Below, in pieces: positions 28,501 to 38,418 of a stretch of DNA of 64,000 nt. Positions within the stretch are counted from its first letter, which is position 1. Each line of letters opens with the position of its first letter. The position numbers were made by a program, and so were the translations under genes. The notes under the pieces are model-generated. The model saw only the letters and a list, made by a program, of their open reading frames with translations, was not told the origin of the DNA and did not search any database. The DNA comes from Symbiodinium natans (taxonomy: Eukaryota; Sar; Dinophyceae; Suessiales; Symbiodiniaceae), in the NCBI GenBank assembly GCA_905221605.1, contig CAJNDS010001446.1:439815-503814 (forward strand). The letters run 5' to 3'.

Positions 28501-29294
28501 AGGAGTAGACCGGACGAGGAGAAGAGTTCCAGCTTTTGGTTTTGTAGAGGCAAACTCCTGGGTTTGCGGGTGGTGGTACCACATAACCGCCCACCCTAAT
28601 TATCTTTTGCTGAATTCAACTTTTCTTTTGCAATTTTAGAAGACTGCTTTCAGTAGCGCCTTTTCTCCGCACGCAGCCGCGCGCATGTCAAAAAAAAGGG
28701 AGCGGTGCGTCGTGCGAGCGTGATTGGTTTCTGTTGTGTGTGTGAGAGAGAGAGAAAGAAGGAGAGAGAGAGAGAGAGAGAGAGATAGAGAAAGAGCGAG
28801 AGAGAGTTTCTCGCTCTCTCATTGGTTCCTCTTTTTGTGATTTTATCGGAGCGATTTTCACTTTATTCCCAAAATGTTTGTATGGGGAGGCGTGGCGTCC
28901 CAACAAACAAATGCATTAGGAATCGGTTCTCTATAATTGGCAGGTTAATCGCCAAGATGGTCTGGTTGGCTGCCTGAGGATTTTGATGTTTTGATGTGCG
29001 AGGACACGTCTTTCTGTTGTTTAGCGTGGTCATGGCAGGTGGTCTTTGGTAGCACCTCATGGCCGCTGCCTGAAATTCTAGCGATGCATGGTGCATGGAT
29101 GCGTCTGTCTAAGGCCAATGCCCCATCGTGGCTCAAGAGTACCGCCCTCGGCTGTGATTGGCACGCTTCAACCTGTGTCAGTGTAGCCCTGTGCAACCGC
29201 AGGCAAGCATGGCGCTGAACCGCCGATCCCTGAGTCCCAAAGAGGCTGAAGATTGAGCACATGAAGATGCTGGCACGAAGCACTCTTCTGCCAG

Positions 29295-29612
29295 GTGCAG
29301 CAACTATATGCGAGATGGATACATGCCCACCTACACCTCGGACCGTATATGGTCTCGCTCAACCAAAAGGCCGACAAAGTATACTGCTTCACCCCAAAGC
29401 TTGCAACCTTGACGGCAGCGTCGCTGCAGGCATTAATGGAAGCGGCTACCGAGGAACTCCGTGCGCTCATTCGCAAAAGGCTGAGGCGCCCCCGTCCCAA
29501 AGTTTCAAATCAATGCGACCGATTTCTGCAGTTGCATCATGCTTGCTTGTCTAGGCACTGGATGGACGAGGAGTTAAAGCATTTTGGTCAGCGGAACAAG
29601 TTGCAGTCATAA
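29295..29612 (+). CDS. Unassigned ORF
   Basis: It opens after a possible AG|G acceptor (CTGCCAG before GTGCAGCAA) and reads QQLYARWIHAHLHLGPYMVS, then SLQALMEAATEELRALIRKR, to TAA. About 105 codons with balanced composition, unlike the repeat-derived frames. No motif recognised. Could be a terminal exon or a transposon fragment. Confidence 0.35.
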   Translation: MQQLYARWIHAHLHLGPYMVSLNQKADKVYCFTPKLATLTAASLQALMEAATEELRALIRKRLRRPRPKVSNQCDRFLQLHHACLSRHWMDEELKHFGQRNKLQS

Positions 29613-30715
29613 TTCATCCAATTGTCACTGCGACTGCCAGTGAAACATTACACGCGATAATGAAGCGATCTCCTGCACGGGCGAGAAAGCGTGACGCAGT
29701 GGAAAAAATGGGAAGAGCCCCTTGCATGGATCACCCCAAACCCAGCACCCTCAAGTCCAGACCCCCAAACAGCTGCACCCATCCAGCCTTCACCTCTTCT
29801 AGGCCCTCTCAGCCTCCAGGCTTAACCTCCTATAGGGCCTCCAGGCTTAAGCTCCTTTAAAGCTTCTTTCAGGCAAGCCCGCCCGAAAGCTCCAGACTTC
29901 ACTTTGCATTCACCTCCTTTAGGCGCCCCACGAGCTCCAGGCTTAGGCCTCCCGAGAGGTGCAGGCTTCCCTCCTTTAGGCCCAGCGAGACGCGGGACTC
30001 CAGACTTCACCTCCTTTTAGCCTCCAAGGGCTGCTTTCTTCACCTCTGGACCCCCGAGACCTCCAGGCTTCACCTCCTTTAGGGCCCCGAGAGCTGCAGG
30101 CTTCACCTCCTTTAGGCCTCTTTCGGGCCCCCGAGAGCCCCAGGCCTCACCTCCTTTAGGGCCCCCGAGAGCTCAAGGCTTCTCCGAAAAATATTCCTTG
30201 AAAAGTTTCAGGTTTCACCTCCTCTAAGCAATCCGAGAGCTCCAGGTTCCACCTTCTCTAGGGACACCGGTAGCTCCAGTGAGTTTCAGGTTGCAAGTAC
30301 TTTGGTGCCATCTGATAGTTCCCCGTTGTACCTTTTTTGATATGCTTCAACAGTTGGAAGTTTCACCTGCTTGGCTTCCATGCGAGAGACCAGGTTTCAC
30401 TTACATCGGCACGTTTCGAAGATGTTTATCTTGAGAGCTCCAGCCTTCACCTCCCTTAGAGTTTGCGAGAGCTTCAGGTTTCACCTCCTTTACGTAGAGC
30501 CTTGAGAACCCAGGCTTCATCTCCTTTAGCTTTTGGGCCCCATGCTTAGCTTCCTTTAAGCCTCCCCTGGACCTACTAACCTCCTCCAGGCCCTCAAATT
30601 GGTAATCGATCACATCCTCGGCTGAAAGCATGAGCGTCGAAGCAAACGTGTTCCGTCAGCCCTTTCGCTCACAGCTTTATCAGCTAGATTTCAATTTGCT
30701 CAGAGATACTGGATC

Positions 30716-31015
30716 ATGGTCTTCGTCCCAAGGCAAGTCAAGAACAATTCCTCAATTGTTGGAACACTTCACAACTTGCTTCTGCGCAGGAAAGAAACGA
30801 TCAAGACAAGTTCCAAAAAGCAGGCGCAGCACATCACTCACAGCGTGCAGGATGCAACGCGTTCCTGCTGGTCAGGCCACAAGAAAGCTGCATTTGCTGC
30901 ACGCCGAGTTCAGTGGCACGGAACCTTGGCGACTCATCCAGCTTGCCACATCCTCAGACGCCGCTTCAGCGCTGCCCTTTACCACAAAAGAAACTTAAAA
31001 GAGAGTATGACCTAA
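30716..31015 (+). CDS. Unassigned ORF
   Basis: About 99 codons reading MVFVPRQVKNNSSIVGTLHN and then HHITHSVQDATRSCW-like sequence, basic and Ser-rich. It overlaps another open frame of similar length, so coding is doubtful. No family recognised. Confidence 0.2.
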   Translation: MVFVPRQVKNNSSIVGTLHNLLLRRKETIKTSSKKQAQHITHSVQDATRSCWSGHKKAAFAARRVQWHGTLATHPACHILRRRFSAALYHKRNLKESMT

Positions 31016-31556
31016 GCATTAGGCATTGAAGACAGCCCAATCATCAGAGACGCATACAAAGAACTACTGCGGGAGAACGAGAGGCGCGTTCCCGTGCATG
31101 CCAGACTCCACTTCCAGTCAATCCTGTCTGCGTTGACAGGGAAATTAAGGAAGCCGCGAAGAAGCTTGGAAAGCCACCGTCCGAAGCTCATCCTCCAGGT
31201 CTACTCCAAGATAGTATTGCTAGCTCTGCAGCCTCATCCTTCAAAAGGCCACGCTCCGCCAGAAGTTCTTCCGAGGCAAGCAAGCCCAAACCAACATGGA
31301 AGAACTAAAAAAATCCAAATCCCATGCAAAAAAAGCCAAAGAACATACGAGAAGGCACCTGAACAATTTAACATAATACTTTGGGGATAGATCTGCTTAC
31401 CTCGGAAGAACTTCATGAAAAGAAAAGGCATTATTTATGTTAGGCATGCATGCAAACAGTTCATGTGAACACTTCAAGTGGTTCACGAGAAAAAGAGAAG
31501 GCGCTGATAGAGATTTAAAAACATATGTATATGTATATGTATATGTATATATGTAT

Positions 31557-31598
<42 letters not shown>

Positions 31599-31992
31599 TT
31601 ATTTATTTGCATACGTGAATGCATACATGCATATATAGAAAGATATCAAGATGGCGCCAACACAATATGAAATGGCGCCACTCAAAACAGCCCTTGAAAA
31701 AGTCACTAGGAAGACATCGGCCAGGTGAAACTATGGCGCCACTTGGGTCTTACATTCCCAGATCTTGCCAGCTCACGTTTTGCCGGGGAATAAGAAACAA
31801 TCTCGACCCTAAGCCCTAAACCCTACACCAAGATGACGCAAATTCATTGGGTTCTTTTGGCACCTTAGATTCCTAACGAAGAGCGCCCGGAGAGTTGCCA
31901 GGCACTGCTGAACGGGTCGGGTGAGATGGCTGCAGGTGGGAACCCTGGGGCCATGAAGCCCAAAAAACCTCCAGCAAGTTCTCAGGGTGGCA

Positions 31993-32170
31993 TGGTTAGG
32001 GTTTAGGGTTTAGGGTTTAGGGTTTAGGGTTTAGGGTTTAGGGTTTAGGGTTTAGGGTTTAGGGTTTAGGGTTTAGGGTTTAGGGTTTAGGGTTTAGGGT
32101 TTAGGGTTTAGGGTTTAGGGTTTAGGGTTTAGGGTTTATGCTTCAGGGTTTAGGGTTTAGGGTTTAGGGG
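31993..32170. repeat. Long TTTAGGG array
   Basis: About 23 near-perfect TTTAGGG units. The opposite CCCTAAA array follows at 32338-32445, with an island of 170 bases between. The next exon-like acceptor is at 32452. Confidence 0.95.
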
Positions 32171-32452
32171 GGGAGGTCTCTCGGACTTCTGGACTAGTGT
32201 CGTTTCTTGGTTGTTGCTCTCTGTGGGTTTCGACTCAGAGAGGAAAGTGTCCACCACAAACCCTATAAACCTGAAAGCCTTCAAGAAAGCAGCTGATGAC
32301 CACCCTGAAGCCTACTTACTCAAAAGAGTCTAGAAACCCTAACCCTAAACCCTAAACCCTAAACCCTAAACCCTAAACCCTAAACCCTAAACCCTAAACC
32401 CTAAACCCTAAACCCTAAACCCTAAACCCTAAACTCTAAACCCTACTGCCAG

Positions 32453-32514
32453 GCCCCAGCGCAGATCTTCCGGACCTCAGCCGCCTGAGCCGTGCACAGC
32501 TTGAGCAGCTCGAG
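32453..32514 (+). CDS. Exon-like island
   Basis: After CTGCCAG the phase 1 frame reads PSADLPDLSRLSRAQLEQLE, ending before GTGCAG. Helical and similar in style to the coiled-coil exons. AG|G and GT fit. Confidence 0.45.
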
Positions 32515-32644
32515 GTGCAGTGGCGGCTTTTTGGGGCCTCTAGCCTACTTAAAGGTCGGTTTAGGGTATAGGGATCAGGGTTTAGGGTTTAGGGTTTAGG
32601 GTCTAGGGTTTAGGGTTTAGGGTTTAGGGTTTAGGGATAGCAGG

Positions 32645-32748
32645 CTACTTGAAGGTTCATGGGTAGTTCTAATAAGGCTATAAAAGGTTATAATCATAGC
32701 TACCCTACTTGTAAGCCCACGTATAACTACCCAGAAACCTCTAAGTAC
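32645..32748. mobile_element. MITE-like element, family A
   Basis: CTACTTGAAGGTTCATGGG with AGTT on the left; GTATAACTACCCAGAAACCTC with TAAGTA on the right. Confidence 0.65.
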
Positions 32749-32877
32749 TGGAAGGTTTATGACGGGGATGCCCACTAGTGACCTTGCACCCAACCTTATG
32801 TGCTGGGACTAGAACCCTAGAGACCATAAGACCTTAAAGCCCTGACGCCTACCGACTCCTCATCCCAAGTCATAGAA

Positions 32878-33040
32878 CCCCTAAACCCCTAAACCCCTAA
32901 ACCCCTAAACCCCTAAACCCCTAAACCCCTAAACCCCTAAACCCCTAAACCCCTGAACCCCTGAACCCCTAAACCCCTAAACCCCTAAACCCCTAAACCC
33001 CTAAACCCCTAAACCCCTAAACCGCTAAACCCCTAAACCC
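32878..33040. repeat. CCCCTAAA array
   Basis: An 8-base variant (CCCCTAAA) repeated about twenty times with three substitutions. Element-free flanks. Confidence 0.9.
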
Positions 33041-34200
33041 GATCCTAAAGCCCCAGCGGCCCCCAGATCCTGATGGCCCTACAGCCTGAAAACCCTACGT
33101 GCCCGAAACCTTAAAGGTTCAAAGAATGTAACGGCCCCAATATCCTCAGGGGACCCTAAGCCCCCTAAGCCCGAAACCCCAAACCCTAAACCCTAAACCC
33201 TAAACCCCAAACCCGAAACCCTAAACCCTAAACCTACACCCTATAGACACTGAACCCTAAAGCCAACCTTGAGAGAGGCCCAGCTGAGCCGTGGTCTCGG
33301 CTCTACCCAGGGGCCTGGCTCCCAGCTGTGGCTTGTTATGAGTAGGCTTTGGAGTTTTTAGGGTTTTTCGGGTTTTGGAGGGTTTTTAGGGTTTTAAGGT
33401 TTTTAGGGTTTTGGGGGGTTTGGAGGGGTTTTAAGGTTTTGAGGGTGTTTAGGGTGTTTAGGGTTTAGGGTTTGGGGTTGAGGGATCAGCGTTCAGGGTT
33501 TCGGGTTTAGGGTTCGGCTTCTACGGTATGGCGTGTCGTGGCACATATCATGCACATGAATGAGGTAAATTCCTTATTTGAGGGGGCGCGGGGCTTACTA
33601 GGGTTAGCGTTCGGCTCGTCGCTTTTTCTCGCGAAAGGTTTCGGGGTTTAGGTTTAGGCTTTGGGGTTGAGGGTTGAGGGTTGAGGGTAGGCTAGTAGGA
33701 TGGCACCCCTCTTTTCAAGCATCGCTCCTTCTTTAGTAGGTATGGTCGTTGGTGAAGGGGATGCATCCGCGCACACCCAGACTCGTAACTTAGAACCTGT
33801 GGAGCTCCCAAAGCCCTGACCATGATAAACCCTTAATCCTGCACCCTCTCCCCTATAGGGTCCCCGAGCATTCCGACTATAGTACGTATTTTGAGGAATT
33901 TGGTGGGGGGGGGGGGGCACGATTATTTCAGGAAATGCTTCCTATGACCCTAAACCCTAAACCCTAAACCCTAAACCCTGAATATGTTGGCTTGCAGGTC
34001 GGATGCCTTGATCGCGGCAGCATCAGGAGGCGGGCTTGGGTAGCCTCTCACACGGGGTTCCGGGATTTAGGGTTTGGGGTTTAGGGTTTAGGTTTGGGGT
34101 TTAGGGGTCGGCAGAACAGTTTTTAGGCTCCTTGGGTTCAGCTCCCCATGTATATAAGCCCCAAACCCCAACCTGAAGGTGATTGTGATTTTGGAACTTG
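33041..34200. other. No recognised gene
   Basis: Short telomere-like patches (33180-33240, 33450-33520, 33950-33980, 34066-34105), G/T-rich degenerate repeats and unique sequence. Nothing with splice-consistent coding was seen. Confidence 0.5.
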
Positions 34201-34347
34201 GTGGCTGAGGGCTTCCTCACGTTTTCCTCGTGTAGTTGGACTTAATTCGAGTTGCGGACCCAAGAGGCCTCAGGCCTCTGTCAAGTAACTGGGGCTGGTT
34301 GCAGGATTTTGCAGATCGGCCAGGCAAAAGACGTCCGAGCATAGGCC

Positions 34348-34623
34348 TTGGTACGTTCGAAAGACGGACCTCTGCCTGCATATGATAGGTTAGTGCACCC
34401 TCCGTCTCAGACGAAGAGCCTTCGTAACGAGCTCGCTGTGCTGTTTTTGAGCCGGTCTCTGTTGCAGAACCTCTCCTGGCTTGTGTTGGCCTGGTATGTA
34501 TTTCAAGATGGGCCTGACGCAAGAATGTTGGCGTTGTGTCTTGCATTTGGCTTGCAAGTTGCGTTTCTCAGGCGTCACCTCGCCGAGCATAGGGCGGGTA
34601 CTCGGGGGCTTTATACTCCCTGA
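34348..34623 (+). CDS. Unassigned ORF with hydrophobic segments
   Basis: Open frame of about 90 codons ending in TGA. It contains two hydrophobic helices (LLQNLSWLVLAWYVF and MLALCLAFGLQVAFL) followed by a basic tail (RRHLAEHRAG). Composition is protein-like and the DNA is free of telomere-like units. It could be the last exon of the upstream gene or a degraded element. A minus-strand ORF of similar length overlaps it. Confidence 0.3.
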   Translation: MVRSKDGPLPAYDRLVHPPSQTKSLRNELAVLFLSRSLLQNLSWLVLAWYVFQDGPDARMLALCLAFGLQVAFLRRHLAEHRAGTRGLYTP

Positions 34624-35039
34624 ATCCGAAACCCTAAGCCCTAATCCTAAACCCTAAACCCCCTCCCCCTCCCCTCCCCCTTGCCCCTCCCCTCGCCCCA
34701 CCCCCCAGTGCAGACGTCCGTTGGGTTCCCGAAGTTCGAAGGAAGTAGAGAGCAGGAGGAATGTTAGGGAACGTTGGCAACCCTAAACCCTGACCTTCCC
34801 GAAACCCCAAACAACCCTAAAACCTAATGTAGGGTCCTTAATAGATAGAACAGAGTTTTTTTTTTTTGGGGGGGGGTATTATAGTCTATTTATAAAGGGA
34901 CCAAAAGGGAATACTTTTAGTAACCATTCCGACTCCGTTAGTAAAACGTCCTAGTTACCCTAAACCCTAGCCCTAAACCCTAAAACCCTAAACCCTAAAC
35001 CCTTTGGGATAGCAAACCCTTTGGGATAGCAAACCCTTT

Positions 35040-35345
35040 CGGATCCCGAAACCCTAAACCCTAAACCCTAAACCTAAACCCTAAACCCTAAACCCTAAAC
35101 CCTAAACCCTAAACCCTAAACCCTAAACCCTAAACCCTAAACCCTAAACCCTAAACCCTAGCCCCGTGGAAAAGCCGTTCGCAGGCCCCGCGGTCGAAGT
35201 GCCTCGGCCCCCTACCCAGGCGGAAGGGTTTAGGGTTTAGGGTTTAGGGTTTGGGGTTTAGGGTTTAGGGTTTAGGGTTTAGGGTTTGGGGTTTGGGGTT
35301 TAGGGTTTAGGGTTCAGGGTTCAGGGTTCAGGGTTTGGGGTTTAG
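35040..35345. repeat. Facing CCCTAAA and TTTAGGG arrays around a short island
   Basis: CCCTAAA at 35050-35162 and TTTAGGG at 35226-35345 flank a 60-base island that may contain an exon. Confidence 0.85.
35185..35219 (+). CDS. Exon-like island, Pro-rich
   Basis: After TTCGCAG it reads PAVEVPRPPTQ and ends before GCGGAA. The same frame extends upstream to 35163 (PVEKPFAG), so the start is uncertain. Short and low complexity. Confidence 0.35.
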
Positions 35346-36429
35346 GGTTCATGCCGGGCTATGGCTGTGGGACTCAGAGTTTAGGAATCTGGGTTTTGTT
35401 TTCGGCTTTTTAAGTCAAAAGCCCTACACCCGAATCCCCCAAAAGGCTTCTCAGGTTTCGTGGTTAGGGCTTCTGGAGTCTGTGGGGCCAATACAGGAGC
35501 CTAAAAGAACTCATTGCCAGTAAGCCGTCGCCTTACGGCCTCTGATATGGTCACTTCTCTAAAGTATGGTCCCATTTTGGGATCCTTATGATACTGCGGC
35601 CCGTCTTATTTCGGGTACCCAAGAAGGACCATCATTTTGAGAACTGCCCAGATCATTACTGGTATCAACTGCTCCCCAATGGGCTCACGGGAAGCTTGGG
35701 GGCGCTCGTGCTGCAGAGGGGACACCGATGATGTAGCCAGAGCATCAAAGGATCACACCGGGTGATTTCATGCTGAGCCCCTAAACTCCCCTAAACTCTA
35801 AAGTCCTACAGTCGGAAAAATCCTAAGCCCTAACCTCCTAAACCCTAAACTCCTGAACTCTAAACCCTAATGAAGTCAATCCGTCAGAGCCCCAATGCCT
35901 TGCTGCATTCTCGGCCCAGAGAGTCTCCCCCTGAGCTTTGACCGCTGACCCGCTGAGCCCTTCTTCCCTTTGACGCTGTGCCGCGGGGGATTGGGGGATG
36001 GGATTTAGGGATTAGGGTTTAGGGGCTTAGGGTTTAGGGGCTTAGGGTTTACGGGCTTAGGGTTTAGGGGCTTAAGGTTTAGGGGCTCAGGCTTTAGGGT
36101 TTTCGGATTTAAGGGTGTGGGCTTCGGGGTTTCGGATTCGGTTTGTTTGGGCCTTAAGGCTGGACAGTTTGATTGCATTCGGGCCGGCATGGCGGCTGCA
36201 CTTGCCCATGTGCTGGGACAGACGGCTGAGAGCTCCTAAGCCCTAGGCCCTAAACCCAGCCCTAAGCCCAGGCCAGAAGTTCCCAAACCTCGGGACCGGA
36301 AAACCTTATGACTTATGTCGAAAGCCGCTTTCTGTTTTGTCTTGTACCTTTAGTTGAAGTCCTCATTCCAGAAGCTACAGAAGCTCTTGTTCAACCCAAA
36401 GGCAGAGGGAATCACATCCAAGGAAAACC
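35346..36429. other. Spacer upstream of the carboxypeptidase start
   Basis: Unique sequence and degenerate telomere-like units (36003-36110). It holds a diverged copy of the GGTACCCAAGAAGG repeat (35560-35660). The promoter and trans-splice site of the carboxypeptidase gene should lie here or just upstream, but I can identify neither. Confidence 0.4.
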
Positions 36430-38418
36430 ATGCTCCGTGTGTTGGCAGCGGCGGCCGTGGGTCTGGCAGGTCTCCTCCGCCTCGTTTTGCAAGGGGTGCT
36501 GCGTGTGTGCAAACCCTAAAACCCTCAAACCCTAAAACCCTCAAACCCTAAAACCCTAAACCCTAAACCCTAAACCCTAAAACCCCTAAACCCTAAACCC
36601 TAAAACCCTAAACCCTAAAGTCCAAACATGCGACGCGCGCAAATCATCCCGGAAGCTTTTGCACGACCGCAAGGCCCTCACACACCCGTGAGAGGTATGT
36701 GCTGCGCATAGCTGCTTCCCAGAGAGCCCAATACCCCTTAAATAAGGAATATACCTTAAATCAGATTCAGGATCCCTATATGATTTAAGGTATATTCCTT
36801 ATTTAAGAGGAATTGGGCTCTTTGGGTTAAGGCTTGTGCGCCTTGATCTGTTCTCATGGTCGCCGGGCACCCTAGATAAAAAGGGCTGGAATGTATAGCC
36901 CTAAGCCCGTATACACCCTGAACCCTAAAACGTAAACCCCAAACCCTAAGAGAGCTGCACCCCACCCACCCCCGCCCCCCCCAAAGTCGTCCATCGAAAA
37001 CCCCCACTTCCCGACCTCGGGTTCCGCGGAGCCGATGTTGCCTCCACGCAACCCCACTCGGGGGTTGGGTGTTCTTGGGTTTAGGGTTTTGGGGTGTAGG
37101 CCCTACACCCTAAACTCCAAACCCCAAACCCCAAACCCCAAACCCTGAACCCTAAACCCGGTTTAGGAGGGCGCTCTAGAGGTCTGGGGTGTTTGTTGTG
37201 GTCTTGGGCCGCTTTATGCACCGCCGAGGACCCAGCATTTAGGTTAGGGCTACAAACCCCAAGACTCAACATCCGGCACCCCACCCCCAGCAAGCCACTC
37301 GGTAGGCCCTGGGGACATTTCACATTGTCCCTTATTGGGTTTAAAAAAGGAGCGTATTCAGGAATATTTTTTCAGATGGAACCCTAAACCCTATAAGCCC
37401 CAATCCCCAAAACGCCTCCTTCTGAAGGCGCCCAGCTTGTGCCAGAGCAGCCTGTGGACATCGAAGAGTTCCAACACCTGCTGCGAGAGGAAGGCCTCCC
37501 CCCCCCCCCCCCGGCATCCGGCATTGCAGAGGTTTAGGGCTTAGGCTTTAGGATTTAGGGTATAGGGTTTAGGGTCATTTGTAATGATCGGTAGTCCGTA
37601 GCCCCCTGTCCCCCACCCCCCCCAACCCCCTACTGCCCCAAAAGAAACAGGCAAAGGCTACTGAATCATGCTCAGTCCTATCCCGGCTTAAGCTGTGAAA
37701 GGTTGAAGGCTCCAGGTGAGGGTTTAGGGTTTAGGGTTTAGGGGAGCATTTTTCCCCCAGGTTCTCGAGGGCCTTTTTGTGCTGTTTTAATGGGCGTGGG
37801 ATCGGCTCAGCACCCTAGCCGCTAGGGTCTTGCAGTTTGAACGGAGCCGGTGCTCAGCTACTCCGTGAGTCCTGCAAGTTCCACTGTTCAGGAACGCCCT
37901 AGACTTCCAGAGTTCTTACGGGGTATGTAGCCCTGAACACTCCCCGGTACTTCCTAAGGCTCCCTAAGCTTCCCCAAGATTCCCTAGGTACCTACCCCCC
38001 TTGAACCCACCTCCCTTAAGAACCCTACAATAGACTCTACGTAGAAGCTCGAGCATCCTAGGGCCATCAAGTCCTCAAGCTACCAGAACCTCAACACTAT
38101 ACTTAACAGGGTGGGGAGGGGGTACCCTTTTTTTACAAACCCTCTATTGCCGAGGGCCTATGTCTAAGTTCCACCGGAAAGACAACGGGCCACAGAGTTT
38201 TTCACCCGGAAATTCCCAGCTTAACCCCCTGAACCCTAAACCCTAGACCCTAAACCCTAGACCCTAAACCCTAAACCCTAAACCCTAAACCCTAAACCCT
38301 AAACCCTAAACCCTAAACCCTAAACCCTAAACCCTAAACCAGCAGCAGGCCTGCTGACTTCGGACGAGGCGCCCGTCAGCGGGAACCTCTCGAGCCCGAC
38401 TCTGCCCCTCAGACTGCC
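36430..38418 (+). CDS. Carboxypeptidase exons 1-3: signal peptide and propeptide-like N-terminus
   Basis: Exon 1 starts at ATG 36430 (context AAACCATGC) and encodes MLRVLAAAAVGLAG, completed by exon 2 as GAQLVPEQPVDIEEF: a positive residue, a hydrophobic Ala/Leu/Val core and small residues, a typical secretory signal. Exon 2 ends FQHLLREEG. Exon 3 reads LLTSDEAPVSGNLSSPTLPL and ends RLP in phase 2, matching exon 4. Introns start GTCTCC, GCCTCC and GCGCTA. Intron 2 starts with GCCT and exon 3 also starts with GCCT. These exons have no family signature of their own; the evidence is the phase fit and the signal peptide. Confidence 0.7.

Larger units (their letters stand above)
28600..31810. other. 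3.2-kb region free of telomere-like repeats
   Basis: It differs from its surroundings: no TTTAGGG arrays, a GA microsatellite (28741-28808), a degenerate 30-40-base minisatellite at about 29740-30560 (unit CTTCACCTCCTTTAGG with CCGAGAGCTCCAGG), a TATATG microsatellite (31527-31605) and repeated GGCGCCA near 31653-31740. Two unassigned ORFs are listed separately. It may be an inserted composite element, but I see no terminal repeats. Confidence 0.5.

Noticed and set aside
36354-36551. 65- and 75-codon frames overlapping exon 1 (MKSSFQKLQKLL and others)
   Set aside because: The third frame gives a signal peptide that joins in phase to exon 2 of the carboxypeptidase, so the alternatives are less likely.
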